Shown here: in pieces, positions 18,624 to 27,874 of the stretch
Layout: each line of letters starts with the position of its first letter
Position numbering within the stretch: the stretch's first letter is position 1
Assembly: GCA_035415815.1 (NCBI GenBank)
Contig: DAOOGR010000001.1
Coordinates: forward strand, 62,001-126,000
Origin: Rectinema sp003452735
GTDB lineage: Bacteria; Spirochaetota; Spirochaetia; Treponematales; Rectinemataceae
Length of the DNA: 64,000 bases
Direction of reading: 5' to 3'
The notes under the pieces: generated by a model
What the model was told of the DNA's origin: nothing
The model's database searches: none
The model's input: only the letters and a program-made list of their open reading frames with translations
Position numbers and translations under genes: made by a program

Positions 18624-18730
18624 CCGCAGCAGCGCTGAGGTTATTGGCGCTATATATAAAACTTGATTTTAGGCTCTTTATGTATGCTTTGATTGTTGAA
18701 GATTTTTCGAATAATAGCTTACAAGATTGC

Positions 18731-19339
18731 TTAAGAAAGGCCTAGCTCTTCAAATATGTGCCTATAGAGATTGAAATATTCAGAATTTGCAAATTCTTCA
18801 ATTTTTTCTTCAGGCAAGGATTCCATTAGACGATCGAGATAGAGAAGCAGCTTTTTAACTTCATCTATCAGAGCTTTTTGTTGGGTTTCAGATGCTCTAT
18901 CAGAAGGAAACTCCATGGATGTGGGAACTATTGAAGGTTGGGGCTGCGGTTCTCTTATAACCTCGAAATGTTCTTTGATGGATATAAGATCTTGTTTGAT
19001 TGACTTCAACTCATTGGCAAATCTCAATAGAAGCTGTTCCTGAGCCAAGCTTTCTGTTCTGTTTGGCTTTTTCTTTGTGCTGATTTCAGGCTTCTCGCTT
19101 TCATGCATTCTATCAGGAGGGAAAACACACTTTTCTTCAGAGCTATTGAAAAGATTTGCGCTAGATCCTTCTCTAGATCCTTCTAAAGGAGCAGTTCCTT
19201 CTAAAGGAGAGAGAATTTTCTTTTCTTCGGCTTCCATTTTTTGAAGAGATTCTGAATCGTCAAGAGGGCTTATAAAAAGGCCTTCGAGCAAGTCCTCATG
19301 CTTTCGGCCCTGTGGTGGTATACTAGCGTTTTTTCCCAT
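18731..19339 (-). CDS. hypothetical protein with a coiled-coil C-terminal half
   Basis: A 202-residue hydrophilic protein. The first half is Ser/Glu/Pro-rich and likely disordered, with a short internal repetition (SPLEG, APLEG) caused by tandem DNA duplications at 19161-19211. The second half (from about residue 95) has heptad-like Leu/Ile spacing (LLLRFANELKSIKQDLISIK, then LIDEVKKLLLYLDRLMESL) and ends in a short helix with FEELGLS. No family is recognised. It stands alone on its strand, divergent from the FtsB-like gene. Confidence 0.5.
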   Translation of the reverse strand: MGKNASIPPQGRKHEDLLEGLFISPLDDSESLQKMEAEEKKILSPLEGTAPLEGSREGSSANLFNSSEEKCVFPPDRMHESEKPEISTKKKPNRTESLAQEQLLLRFANELKSIKQDLISIKEHFEVIREPQPQPSIVPTSMEFPSDRASETQQKALIDEVKKLLLYLDRLMESLPEEKIEEFANSEYFNLYRHIFEELGLS

Positions 19340-19444
19340 CGCAGTCTTCCTCTTTAAGAATACTACACCCTTTAGCTCATACAGGGAACTAGTTCTCGCA
19401 AAAATGCCTCATCTGAATTAGCATTTGTGCCGAAAATTTAGCTG

Positions 19445-19963
19445 ATGTATTCGCCTCATTTTTCATTTAAGACAAGCAAGAGGCTGCTTGGCTCTCTTTC
19501 CTATGGTATATTCTCATTTCTTATTGCATACTGCTTCATCTCTTTTATCGCAGGTAAAGCAGGAATATTGGCATATAAAGATCTAGCATTGCAAAAACAA
19601 CAAATTCAAAGAGCGATCGATTCCCTTCAAGCTCAAAACAAGAATAAGGCAAGCACTATCGAGGAACTCAAAAATAACCCCTATGCTGCTGCGGATCTAG
19701 CCGCAACTTTAGGGTATATCCATCAAGGAGAAGTTTTAATCATACTTCCGGAATTGTGGAAGGATGCCAGCCAGGCAAAAAATGATGAAGTAAGCACTCC
19801 CATTTTGGCAGGAGAATCCACTGGACTACCAGATCCATTGATTCGCATTATGAGTGCCATAACAGGAATACTTGCTTTTTTGGCTATACAGCTTTTTCAC
19901 TACAAACCCATAGAGCAGTCGCGGAAAAGAATCAAAATAGAAAACCAGACCGAGTTGAGCTGA
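19445..19963 (+). CDS. FtsB/DivIC-like septum formation initiator protein
   Basis: The N-terminal 110 residues match the FtsB/DivIC pattern: a membrane helix (about 15-37), then GKAGILAYKDLALQKQQI, a short coiled coil (IQRAIDSLQAQNKNKASTIEEL), KNNPYAAADLAATLGYIHQGE, corresponding to the family K-x-D-P-x-x-I-E-x-x-A-R-x-x-LG-Y-x-x-x-G-E. Such proteins join FtsL and FtsQ in the divisome. An extra C-terminal part contains a second hydrophobic helix (about 135-152), unusual for FtsB. It converges on the PBP1A gene, consistent with a cell-wall neighbourhood. Confidence 0.65.
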   Translation: MYSPHFSFKTSKRLLGSLSYGIFSFLIAYCFISFIAGKAGILAYKDLALQKQQIQRAIDSLQAQNKNKASTIEELKNNPYAAADLAATLGYIHQGEVLIILPELWKDASQAKNDEVSTPILAGESTGLPDPLIRIMSAITGILAFLAIQLFHYKPIEQSRKRIKIENQTELS

Positions 19964-19977
19964 AACGAGAAGCACTG

Positions 19978-19996
19978 GATTTAGTCGGCCTAAATC
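19978..19996. terminator. hairpin between convergent genes
   Basis: GATTTAG at 19978-19984 and CTAAATC at 19990-19996 form a 7-bp perfect stem with a five-base loop, located between the FtsB-like gene and the end of the PBP1A gene. The T tract is weak on both sides, so bidirectional termination is only a possibility. Confidence 0.3.
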
Positions 19997-20008
19997 TGGC
20001 TTAATTTC

Positions 20009-22441
20009 TTATCGATTTTGAAAAACAGGCGATTCTTCAGGCCTTGACAGCATGGGTTCTTCTATATTCATTTGTTCTGTGGAGTCTATAGGCTCCGGAG
20101 CAATGACAGGGCCATGTAGCTCGCAGAATTTTGTGGGCTCTGTACCCTCAAGGTAAAGCAGATTTACTGTTCCATCAGAGCAGAATTCGGTTGGGAGCTG
20201 TCCAGAAAGGGCACATACCGTCGCAGAGACAAGGCCTGATTCAGGCTTGGAGAAGTTCTTGTATTGCAGGCCAAGATGGATATCGCGCATATAATTTGCC
20301 CAGACAGGAGCCGCAAGTGTAGCCCCTGTCTGAGAAACTCCAAGAGAGTTGCCTGGCCGATCGAAGCCAAGCCATACGGCAGTGGTGTAATATGGGCTTG
20401 AGCCAATAGTCCAGGCATCAGCCCAATTTTCCGTTGTGCCAGTTTTGCCAATAACGGGGATGACATATGATTTGCCATCTGCTGTTTTTTGCCTAAAAAT
20501 AGAGCCTGATTGTGTTGTACCAGCAAGGGTTCCCGAAGAGACGACTCTCTTTAGCATATCGATCATTATCGCCGCATTTTGCGACGAAATAACCTGTGGA
20601 GATTTCTGTCGAAGAGCCTGTATTGCATCTTTTTCTGGTTCAGCAATGATATTGCCATAACGGTCTTCGATATATCGTATGGCAATGGGGGTTATTGCTT
20701 TTCCTCCATTTGCAAATACTGCATATGCTCTTGCCATTTTAAGCGGTGTGACTCCAATTACTCCTAGCGCAAGAGGATAATATCGAGGGAAGGTCTTGCG
20801 TATCTCTATTGGATCTGTTATGTCGAGGAGAGCTGCTGCCCGTGAAATTGCAGCATCGAAGCCAACTGTTTGGAGCACTTTGACTGATGCGACATTCATA
20901 GAATAAGCAAGGGCCTGCCATGCGAGAACAGATCCCTTCCATTCGCCCTTGAAATTTTGAGGAGTGTAGGGGGTACCATCTTCATTGTAGAAAGTTGTTG
21001 GTTCGTCGAGAATGTAAGTTCCCTCGGTGATTTTTCTGGAATCTATGGCTGCAGAATAATATAGAGGTTTGAAGGTAGATCCAGGCATAATATTCGACTG
21101 GGTCGCCCGAATGAGCTGATTTGCCTGACTATAGTCTGAGCCTCCAACAAGCGCAAGGATATATCCCGTATTGTTGTCGATCGTCACAAGTGCACCCTCT
21201 ACCGTGCTCTTTTCAAGTTCGGTATTTATCTTGGCTGAAGCTGCTCCAACATAAGGCTTTAGAGAGGGTATATTGAGCATAAGACTCGTGGCGTCCAAAA
21301 TTGGATTAATAATTTCAAGGAAGTAATTCAACGAAGCCGACTCATTTCGACTTTGCGGTGCATAAAGCGTCGGAATGTCGAAGGTAAGACCTAATAGCTC
21401 AATAATAGGTATATAAGTTCTCTCTGCTTCGGTGAGACGTTGAGATGTAGCTGTCTTAAAGGAAGCATTGGCAGTCTCAATACCTCGCTTCATATAGAGA
21501 TCCGCCGCTGCCTGTTTATCGAGATCTAGTGTGGTATAGACAGATAGACCATCGCTATATATATCGATTGAACCATAAAACGTGTCTTCTAATTGACGTC
21601 TGACATATTCGCTGAACCATGGAGCCTTATCTTCGCGGCGATAGTATGCAGATACAGCTACCCTTGAATAATCAAAAGAAGCCCAATATGCGTCGAAAGA
21701 TTCATCGGCTTCGGCTCTCGAGATGACATGGCGAGCTACCATTTGGTCGAGTATTTCCTTTGAACGCTCGCGAGCGAGCATAGGATTTCGGAAAGGGTTG
21801 TAACGCGATGGGCTTGAGAGTTGGATTGCAAGAATGGCTGCTTCAGCAGGAGTACAATCCTTGGCTGGATGATCAAAAAAGTAGCGACTTGCAGCTTCAA
21901 CACCATAGACAGCAGGGCCCATTATCATGCGGTTGAGATACATTTCAAGTATTTCTTCTTTCGTGAAACGGCGCTCAAGCTGTAGGGCCCACCAGAGTTC
22001 CTTTAGCTTCCGCTCTAAGCTAAAAATCCTGCGATCCGCATATAGAGTGCCTGCCAGTTGCTGAGTGATTGTAGATCCACCCCCAAGATTCTTGCCTAAA
22101 ATTTGGCCAATAGCGGCACGCATAATAGATCTGAGATTGAATCCGTGATGTGAATAGAACGACTGATCTTCTCTCGTAATAAAAGCTTCGATCAAATGAT
22201 CAGGCAATTCCTTTATTGAAATAGGAATTCTTTGCTCTTCTGCAAAGAATTCTGTAATGAGCCTGCCATTGATATCATAGATCTTTGTAGGAAGCGCTGT
22301 TTCGAACTCAGTGAAATTCTCTGTCCTTATAGTATTGACAGTTTCCGCCAAGGCGAGGCCAAGTCCAGCTCCCAATGCTGCTGTTAAAACCAACATTAGC
22401 CCAATGAAGGCATATATTGCCTTGGGCTTTCGCAATCTCAT
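20009..22441 (-). CDS. penicillin-binding protein 1A, bifunctional transglycosylase/transpeptidase
   Basis: A class A PBP polymerising and cross-linking peptidoglycan. A cytoplasmic tail and single membrane helix (about 9-33) are followed by the GT51 glycosyltransferase domain with catalytic Glu 91 in EDQSFY and the GGSTITQQLA block. The transpeptidase domain carries STFK (Ser 455, Lys 458), SMN (514-516) and KTGT (666-669). An insertion of about 85 residues (about 325-410) separates the two domains, and the last about 80 residues contain Cys-bearing segments typical of PBP1A C-terminal tails. Length 810 is normal. It is divergent from gap. Confidence 0.94.
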   Translation of the reverse strand: MRLRKPKAIYAFIGLMLVLTAALGAGLGLALAETVNTIRTENFTEFETALPTKIYDINGRLITEFFAEEQRIPISIKELPDHLIEAFITREDQSFYSHHGFNLRSIMRAAIGQILGKNLGGGSTITQQLAGTLYADRRIFSLERKLKELWWALQLERRFTKEEILEMYLNRMIMGPAVYGVEAASRYFFDHPAKDCTPAEAAILAIQLSSPSRYNPFRNPMLARERSKEILDQMVARHVISRAEADESFDAYWASFDYSRVAVSAYYRREDKAPWFSEYVRRQLEDTFYGSIDIYSDGLSVYTTLDLDKQAAADLYMKRGIETANASFKTATSQRLTEAERTYIPIIELLGLTFDIPTLYAPQSRNESASLNYFLEIINPILDATSLMLNIPSLKPYVGAASAKINTELEKSTVEGALVTIDNNTGYILALVGGSDYSQANQLIRATQSNIMPGSTFKPLYYSAAIDSRKITEGTYILDEPTTFYNEDGTPYTPQNFKGEWKGSVLAWQALAYSMNVASVKVLQTVGFDAAISRAAALLDITDPIEIRKTFPRYYPLALGVIGVTPLKMARAYAVFANGGKAITPIAIRYIEDRYGNIIAEPEKDAIQALRQKSPQVISSQNAAIMIDMLKRVVSSGTLAGTTQSGSIFRQKTADGKSYVIPVIGKTGTTENWADAWTIGSSPYYTTAVWLGFDRPGNSLGVSQTGATLAAPVWANYMRDIHLGLQYKNFSKPESGLVSATVCALSGQLPTEFCSDGTVNLLYLEGTEPTKFCELHGPVIAPEPIDSTEQMNIEEPMLSRPEESPVFQNR

Positions 22442-22539
22442 GGCATTAGATTATAGATAGGATGAAGTTTTGGTCAATCTTAAATAATTAAAAAGGTATA
22501 GATGTTTTTTAGAAATTTGGATAGATTGATGCGAATCGA

Positions 22540-22569
22540 TTGACTCTTTTGCCTAATCGATACTATTTT
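22540..22569 (+). promoter_or_regulatory. candidate promoter of gap-pgk
   Basis: TTGACT at 22540-22545 and TATTTT at 22564-22569 are separated by 18 nt in the 196-bp divergent region between the PBP1A gene and gap. The remaining bases are AT-rich with no obvious operator. The gap ribosome site GAGGAGGA lies at 22628-22635. Confidence 0.4.
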
Positions 22570-22640
22570 ATTTTTATTATAAGCTAATCACAGGTGCCTT
22601 TTGAGCGCCTTGTCAAACTTAGTTCCTGAGGAGGAACATG

Positions 22641-23726
22641 ATGAAAGTAGCAATAAATGGCTTTGGAAGAATTGGAAGATTGGTTTTCCAGTCTATTGTT
22701 GATCAGAATCTTCTTGGCCATGGAAAAGACAAAATCGATGTAGTAGCAGTAGTCGATATTGTAACCGATGCCCGATATTTTGCTTATCAGCTGAGATATG
22801 ATTCTGTCCAAGGAAAGATGAAGGCAGACATAAGCTCGAAAAAGAGCGACCCACAACAAGCAGAGGATAATATCCTTGTGGTAAATGGCCACGAAATTTC
22901 CTGTATCATGGCAGAAAAAGAACTAAAGAACCTCCCATGGAGAAAACTTGGGGTTGATTATGTGATCGAATCCACCGGCTTATTTACCGACGAAAAGGCC
23001 TATGGGCACCTAGAAGCTGGGGCTAAAAAAGTCATCATCACTGCACCTGCAAAAAGCAAGGCAGAAGATAAGAAGATTCCCACATTCCTCATGGGCGTTA
23101 ACAATGATAAATATGATCCAGCCAAACATAATATTGTTTCAAATGCTTCGTGCACGACAAACTGCCTTGCTCCTCTGGTCTATGTTCTTCTAAGAGAAGG
23201 TATAGGCATTGAAACTGGTCTCATGACGACCATACACTCCTATACTGCAACACAGAAAGTGGTCGACGGAGTGTCCAAGAAGGATTGGCGCGGCGGTAGA
23301 GCTGCTGCCATAAACATCATTCCTTCTACTACTGGCGCTGCAAAGGCAGTGGGAGAAGTGCTTCCAGAAATAAAAGGAAAGCTTACTGGCATGTCATTCC
23401 GTATTCCCACGCCAGCTGTCTCAGTTGTCGATTTGACATTCCGCTCGGTAAAGGAGACTTCCATCGAAGAGATCGATGAGCTATTGAAGAAAGCCTCCAA
23501 TTCCTACCTAAAGAATATTCTCGGATATACCGATGAAGAGCTTGTTTCCACTGATTTTATCCATGATAGTCGTTCTTCGATCTACGATAGCCTAGCTACA
23601 CTTCAAAACAACCTACCTGGAGAGAAACGATTCTTCAAAGTTATTTCTTGGTATGACAATGAATGGGGATATTCAAATAGGGTCGTAGATCTTCTTCGCT
23701 ACATGGCGTCGAAGGACAATTTCTAG
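22641..23726 (+). CDS. gap: glyceraldehyde-3-phosphate dehydrogenase, type I
   Basis: Phosphorylating NAD-dependent GAPDH of glycolysis. The N-terminal nucleotide fold shows INGFGRIGR, and the catalytic cysteine lies in NASCTTNCLAP (about residue 170). The segment IIPSTTGAAKAVG and the C-terminal SWYDNEWGYSNR are classic. Two ATGs are adjacent (22638, 22641). The second is better spaced (6 nt) from AGGAGG, and family members start M-K-V-A-I-N-G. At about 361 residues it is slightly longer than usual owing to an insertion around residues 60-85 (KADISSKKSDPQQ). pgk follows after 21 nt. Confidence 0.96.
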   Translation: MKVAINGFGRIGRLVFQSIVDQNLLGHGKDKIDVVAVVDIVTDARYFAYQLRYDSVQGKMKADISSKKSDPQQAEDNILVVNGHEISCIMAEKELKNLPWRKLGVDYVIESTGLFTDEKAYGHLEAGAKKVIITAPAKSKAEDKKIPTFLMGVNNDKYDPAKHNIVSNASCTTNCLAPLVYVLLREGIGIETGLMTTIHSYTATQKVVDGVSKKDWRGGRAAAINIIPSTTGAAKAVGEVLPEIKGKLTGMSFRIPTPAVSVVDLTFRSVKETSIEEIDELLKKASNSYLKNILGYTDEELVSTDFIHDSRSSIYDSLATLQNNLPGEKRFFKVISWYDNEWGYSNRVVDLLRYMASKDNF

Positions 23727-23747
23727 GATGCATCTAAGGAGATCTCA

Positions 23748-25007
23748 ATGATCAAGACTGTCCGAGATATTTCGCTGACAGGCAAGCGGATAATAATGCG
23801 TGTTGATTTCAATGTGCCCATGAAAGATGGGATTGTGCAGGATGATACGCGTATTGTGGCTGCGCTGCCAACTATAAAGTATATCCTTGAGCAAAAGCCA
23901 AAAAGTTTGGTTCTAATGTCTCATCTTGGAGATCCGGAAAAGGATGCAGCTAAAGCCAAAGAAAAAGCCGATAAGGAAGGGAAGCCTTTCGATCTAGAAA
24001 AATATTTTGCCGGCAAACATCGCATGAAACCTGTCGCAGATTATCTTTCAAAGCTTCTTGGTGTCGAAGTGGTCTTTCTGCCATCTTGTTTTGGTCAAAA
24101 AGCTGCTATCGATGCGCTTCCTTTTGGATCAGTAGCAATGCTAGAGAATACACGCTTCCATAAAGAAGAGACAGCAAAAGATCCGACATTGCAAGAAGTC
24201 TTGGCAAAAGAGCTTGCGTCCTATGGTGAGATATATGTAAATGATGCTTTTGGATCGGCTCATAGAGCCCATGCAAGTACAGCGACGATTGCTAAGTTCG
24301 TACCAACAGCGGTTGGTGGGCTATTGATGGAAAAAGAGGTGGCAAATCTTGAACCCATGCTCCATAATCCTCCCAAACCGATGGTGGCAATTATCGGAGG
24401 AGCAAAGGTATCATCGAAAATAGGCGTTCTCGAGAACCTACTGAAGAATGCTTCTGCCTTGATAATCGGAGGAGGCATGGCCTTTACCTTTCTCAAGGCA
24501 ATAGGAGTGACTATAGGAAACAGTCTGGTGGAAGACGATTTTCTCGAAACAGCAAATATGCTTCTTGAGAAAGCTGCCAATAAAGATGTCAAAGTGGTTC
24601 TTCCGGTGGATCATATTGCTGCTGACCGTTTTGCACCCGATGCAAAGCCCATCATCGTGGACTCGCAAGCATTGCCCGATAATCTCATCGGACTCGACAT
24701 TGGTCCAAAAACACTAGCTCTGTATGCAGAGACTCTCGAAGATGCAAAGAGCGTGCTATGGAATGGACCTGTTGGGGTTTTTGAATTCGATGCTTTTGCA
24801 AAGGGCACAGAGGAGGTTGCCAAACTTGTTGCAGAAGCAACAGAGAGGGGAGCCCTTACGGTTGTGGGAGGAGGCGATTCGGTTGCGGCTGTCAATAAGT
24901 TCGGGCTTGCTTCCAAAATGAGCCATGTTTCTACAGGCGGCGGAGCCTCTCTAGAATACCTCGAAGGCAAAGTTCTTCCTGGCATTGCATGTCTTGAGCA
25001 GAAATAG
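23748..25007 (+). CDS. pgk: phosphoglycerate kinase
   Basis: Transfers phosphate from 1,3-bisphosphoglycerate to ADP. Recognised from RVDFNVPMKDG near the N terminus, LENTRFHKEE, NDAFGSAHRAHAST, the hinge, and the nucleotide-binding WNGPVGVFE with the C-terminal GGGDSVAAV and STGGGASLE. A Lys-rich insertion follows LMSHLGDPEKD (about residues 67-90), as in longer bacterial and eukaryotic PGKs. Length 419. It is the last gene before a strong terminator and second in the gap-pgk operon. Confidence 0.97.
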   Translation: MIKTVRDISLTGKRIIMRVDFNVPMKDGIVQDDTRIVAALPTIKYILEQKPKSLVLMSHLGDPEKDAAKAKEKADKEGKPFDLEKYFAGKHRMKPVADYLSKLLGVEVVFLPSCFGQKAAIDALPFGSVAMLENTRFHKEETAKDPTLQEVLAKELASYGEIYVNDAFGSAHRAHASTATIAKFVPTAVGGLLMEKEVANLEPMLHNPPKPMVAIIGGAKVSSKIGVLENLLKNASALIIGGGMAFTFLKAIGVTIGNSLVEDDFLETANMLLEKAANKDVKVVLPVDHIAADRFAPDAKPIIVDSQALPDNLIGLDIGPKTLALYAETLEDAKSVLWNGPVGVFEFDAFAKGTEEVAKLVAEATERGALTVVGGGDSVAAVNKFGLASKMSHVSTGGGASLEYLEGKVLPGIACLEQK

Positions 25008-25036
25008 GCCTCCCTTTCGGTTTAGCAAGCATATAT

Positions 25037-25067
25037 AGCGGCCGCCCGAAAGGGTGGCTGCTTTTTT
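25037..25067 (+). terminator. intrinsic terminator of gap-pgk
   Basis: AGCGGCCGCCC pairs with GGGTGGCTGCT around a GAAA tetraloop (11 bp with two G-U pairs) followed by TTTTTT. It lies 30 nt after the pgk stop. Confidence 0.85.
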
Positions 25068-25164
25068 ATATATGATCGAGTTAAGCGCCGCTCTATATTA
25101 GACGCTCCTCTATATGGGTCGTTATTCATGGCAACTGCCATAGATTTACTAAAGGAGTCCAAAA

Positions 25165-26091
25165 ATGCATATATATGAGAATATAACAGAGCTAATCGGT
25201 AATACTCCAATGCTCTATCTTAATGAGCTTGGTAAGGATTTGCCATGCAAGATAGCAGCAAAGCTAGAATTTGAGAATCCAAGTCATTCAGTAAAAGATA
25301 GACCTGCGCTTGCCATGGTGCTAGAAGCCGAGAAAAATGGGCAATTACATTCTGGAATGACTATTCTAGAGCCGACTAGCGGTAATATGGGCATTTCGCT
25401 CGCCATGATTGCGGCAGTACGTGGCTATAGATGCCTAATTATCATGCCTGAGTCAATGTCGCTTGAACGCCGAGCCATTATGAAAGCCTATGGAGCAGAA
25501 GTGATTCTAACGCCTGAGAGACAGGGAATGTCTGGATCCATTGCCGAGGCTAAGCGACTGTTATCTATGTATCCAAATCAATATTTTATGCCTATGCAAT
25601 TCGAGAATCCCGCTAATCCCGATGCTCATAGGTCTAGCACGGCACAAGAAATTCTCCGAGATACAGACGGGAAGGTCGATATGGTAATTGCGGGAGTCGG
25701 GACAGGAGGGACAATCACTGGAATAGGTGAAGCATTGAAAAGAATAAAACCAGAGCTAGAAATAATCGCAGTAGAACCTGCGGGGTCTCCAGTGCTCTCC
25801 GGCGGATCTCCTGGATCTCATGGCATTATGGGAATTGGTGCAGGATTCGTACCATCTATTTTAAACACCTCCATCTACAATGAAGTAATAGCAGTCAGCG
25901 ATGAAGATTCTTATGTCATGGCTAGACGTGCTGCAAAGGAAGAAGGATTGCTAGTCGGAATTTCTTCAGGAGCTGTCATCTATGCTGCACTAAAGATTGC
26001 TTCTAGACCTCAAAACAGAGGAAAACTAATTGTGGGAATCCTTGCTTCTAGTGGAGAACGATATCTTTCTACACCGCTCTTTATAGATTAG
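25165..26091 (+). CDS. cysK: cysteine synthase (O-acetylserine sulfhydrylase)
   Basis: PLP-dependent fold-type-II enzyme making cysteine from O-acetylserine and sulfide. The PLP lysine is K44 in NPSHSVKDR, the substrate loop is TSGNMGISLA, and the phosphate-binding loop is GVGTGGTITG. The C-terminal ligand SSGAV is present. Length 308 is standard. AAAGGAG precedes the ATG. cysE follows after 53 nt, so the two cysteine-biosynthetic enzymes form one unit. A 97-nt leader separates it from the pgk terminator. Confidence 0.95.
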   Translation: MHIYENITELIGNTPMLYLNELGKDLPCKIAAKLEFENPSHSVKDRPALAMVLEAEKNGQLHSGMTILEPTSGNMGISLAMIAAVRGYRCLIIMPESMSLERRAIMKAYGAEVILTPERQGMSGSIAEAKRLLSMYPNQYFMPMQFENPANPDAHRSSTAQEILRDTDGKVDMVIAGVGTGGTITGIGEALKRIKPELEIIAVEPAGSPVLSGGSPGSHGIMGIGAGFVPSILNTSIYNEVIAVSDEDSYVMARRAAKEEGLLVGISSGAVIYAALKIASRPQNRGKLIVGILASSGERYLSTPLFID

Positions 26092-26144
26092 AAAGCTTGA
26101 TAGCATAGAGAAGTGTAGAGAACAGAGATTGTAGAGGATTTCAA

Positions 26145-26891
26145 ATGAAAATAGGTATTTCTGTCAAGAAGCCATCGCTTCTAAGAATAATGAGGACAGA
26201 TATCCAAACTGTTCTCGAGCGAGATCCAGCAGCCAGGACAAGAATAGAGGTATTGCTTACATATCCAGGTTTGCATGCACTATGGAGCCATAGATTTTCT
26301 CATTTTTTGTGGAATCGAGGATCTAGACTTTTTGCTCGTATTCTCTCGAATATTACAAGGTGTCTAACAGGCATTGAGATTCATCCCGCGGCTAAAATTG
26401 GCTCAAGCTTTTTTATCGATCATGGAATGGGTGTCGTGATTGGTGAAACCGCTATAATAGGCAAGGATGTAACCCTTTATCATGGAGTCACTCTTGGAGG
26501 AACTTCTCTCGAAAAGAAAAAGCGCCATCCCACTATTGGAGATAGAGTTACTATTGGAGCAGGAGCAAAGATTTTAGGAGACATAAGCATTGGCGATGAT
26601 TCGCGAATTGGAGCTAATGCTGTGGTTGTAAAGAATGTTCCGCCCAATTCGGTGGTCGTTGGTATACCAGGTCAGGTAATTAGGCGAAATATACCTCATA
26701 CAGCCCAAGACAAGCCAGATCTTCACCATGAGAGAATTCCAGATGTAATTGGACAACGCATTAGCGAACTTATGCAGAGAGTAAGCGCACTTGAAGAAGC
26801 ACTTTCGGCTATTCAGATAAAAGGAATAATTGAAGAAAGAACTGGAGATGAAGAAGGTCAACCTGATCCTATTGAGCATGGAGCGCCATAG
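26145..26891 (+). CDS. cysE: serine O-acetyltransferase
   Basis: Acetyl-CoA-dependent enzyme making O-acetylserine for CysK. The helical N-terminal domain leads into a left-handed beta-helix of hexapeptide repeats (GIEIHPAAKIG, FIDHGMGVVIGETA, TIGDRVTIGAGAKI, RIGANAVVV), with the catalytic His in DHGMGVVIGE and the VPGQ-like end IPGQVI. The 248-residue length includes a C-terminal tail (about 200-248) that may carry a coiled coil. The canonical C-terminal Ile that docks into CysK is not present: the chain ends in Ala-Pro. It is downstream of cysK. Confidence 0.94.
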   Translation: MKIGISVKKPSLLRIMRTDIQTVLERDPAARTRIEVLLTYPGLHALWSHRFSHFLWNRGSRLFARILSNITRCLTGIEIHPAAKIGSSFFIDHGMGVVIGETAIIGKDVTLYHGVTLGGTSLEKKKRHPTIGDRVTIGAGAKILGDISIGDDSRIGANAVVVKNVPPNSVVVGIPGQVIRRNIPHTAQDKPDLHHERIPDVIGQRISELMQRVSALEEALSAIQIKGIIEERTGDEEGQPDPIEHGAP

Positions 26892-26930
26892 CTTTACCAA
26901 AAAAATCGATAAGTATAGTATTCATGAGCT

Positions 26931-26966
26931 AAGGCTGCACCTCTTTAGTTAAACGAGGACAGCTTT
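26931..26966 (+). promoter_or_regulatory. hairpin in the leader of tpiA
   Basis: AAGGCTG (26931-26937) can pair with CAGCTTT (26960-26966), and CCTC (26940-26943) with GAGG (26955-26958), leaving an 11-nt loop. No T tract follows, so this may be a leader structure or chance. The tpiA ribosome site GGGAG is about 25 nt further on. Confidence 0.25.
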
Positions 26967-26999
26967 ATACCAGCATTAAGTCGAGGGAGAAATAATAGG

Positions 27000-27749
27000 A
27001 TGAAACGCTATTTTATTGCAGGCAATTGGAAAATGCATAAGACCATACCAGAGGCTATTGAACTGGCATCTGAGTTGAAAGAAAGATTAGCAGATTGCAA
27101 AGAGAAACTTATGATTGCTCCGCCATTTACGGCGCTATATTCGGTTGCTCAGGTTCTAAAGGGTAGCAATATCTTGCTTGGAGCACAGAATATGGGTCCC
27201 GAGGAGAGTGGAGCACACACTGGTGAGATCTCGGTTATCATGCTGAAGGACATTGGTGTTCGAGTGGTCATCCTGGGTCACTCAGAGCGCAGACATACTT
27301 ATGGCGAGAGCGATGCGCTTATAAATGCAAAGGTAAAGCTTGCACTAAAGCACGATCTAGAAGCAATTCTCTGTGTTGGCGAGACGCTCGAGGAACGCGA
27401 GCGGGGCGTTCTAGAGAATGTAATACGACGGCAGCTGACCGAAGGTCTCAGAGGGGTTGATACCTCCATGCTTGCCAATGTCACCATTGCTTATGAGCCT
27501 GTCTGGGCTATTGGCACTGGAAAAACCGCTACACCCGAAGATGCCGATGCTGTGCATGCTTTTTGTCGTCAAGTTATTGCTGAACTTTATAGCTCTGATA
27601 TGGCGAAAAACATAGTAATACAATATGGTGGTTCCGTAAAGCCTGAAAATACCGCCACTCTTATGGCAAAGAAGAATATCGATGGCGCATTGGTGGGGGG
27701 TGCAAGTCTCAAGGCTGAAAGCTTTGTGCCTATCGCTAAATTCCTTTGA
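27000..27749 (+). CDS. tpiA: triosephosphate isomerase
   Basis: TIM-barrel enzyme interconverting dihydroxyacetone phosphate and glyceraldehyde 3-phosphate. It has GNWKMHKT with catalytic Lys 11, catalytic His in LGHSERR, catalytic Glu in AYEPVWAIGTGK, and phosphate-binding QYGGSVKP and GALVGGASL near the end. Length 249 is standard. GGGAG lies 9 nt upstream of the ATG. secG follows, as in many bacteria. Confidence 0.97.
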   Translation: MKRYFIAGNWKMHKTIPEAIELASELKERLADCKEKLMIAPPFTALYSVAQVLKGSNILLGAQNMGPEESGAHTGEISVIMLKDIGVRVVILGHSERRHTYGESDALINAKVKLALKHDLEAILCVGETLEERERGVLENVIRRQLTEGLRGVDTSMLANVTIAYEPVWAIGTGKTATPEDADAVHAFCRQVIAELYSSDMAKNIVIQYGGSVKPENTATLMAKKNIDGALVGGASLKAESFVPIAKFL

Positions 27750-27771
27750 TTTATAAATTATCTATAAGGTA

Positions 27772-27800
27772 TTGCTTCAATGGAGACTTTGCGCTAGTAT
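27772..27800 (+). promoter_or_regulatory. candidate promoter upstream of secG
   Basis: TTGCTT at 27772-27777 and TAGTAT at 27795-27800 are spaced by exactly 17 nt. The predicted transcription start falls inside the terminator-like hairpin at 27803-27831, so both elements are unlikely to be active as drawn. Confidence 0.3.
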
Positions 27801-27802
27801 AG

Positions 27803-27839
27803 CTTTTCGGATTGAGAATATCCCTGAAAAGTTATTTTT
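27803..27839 (+). terminator. terminator-like hairpin between tpiA and secG
   Basis: CTTTTC pairs with GAAAAG and GGAT with ATCC in one extended stem with a 7-nt loop, followed by TTATTTTT. It could end the tpiA transcript or attenuate read-through into secG. Confidence 0.5.
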
Positions 27840-27874
27840 CTGCAGTCAAATGAACTTGCAACTGGAGAGAGAGA

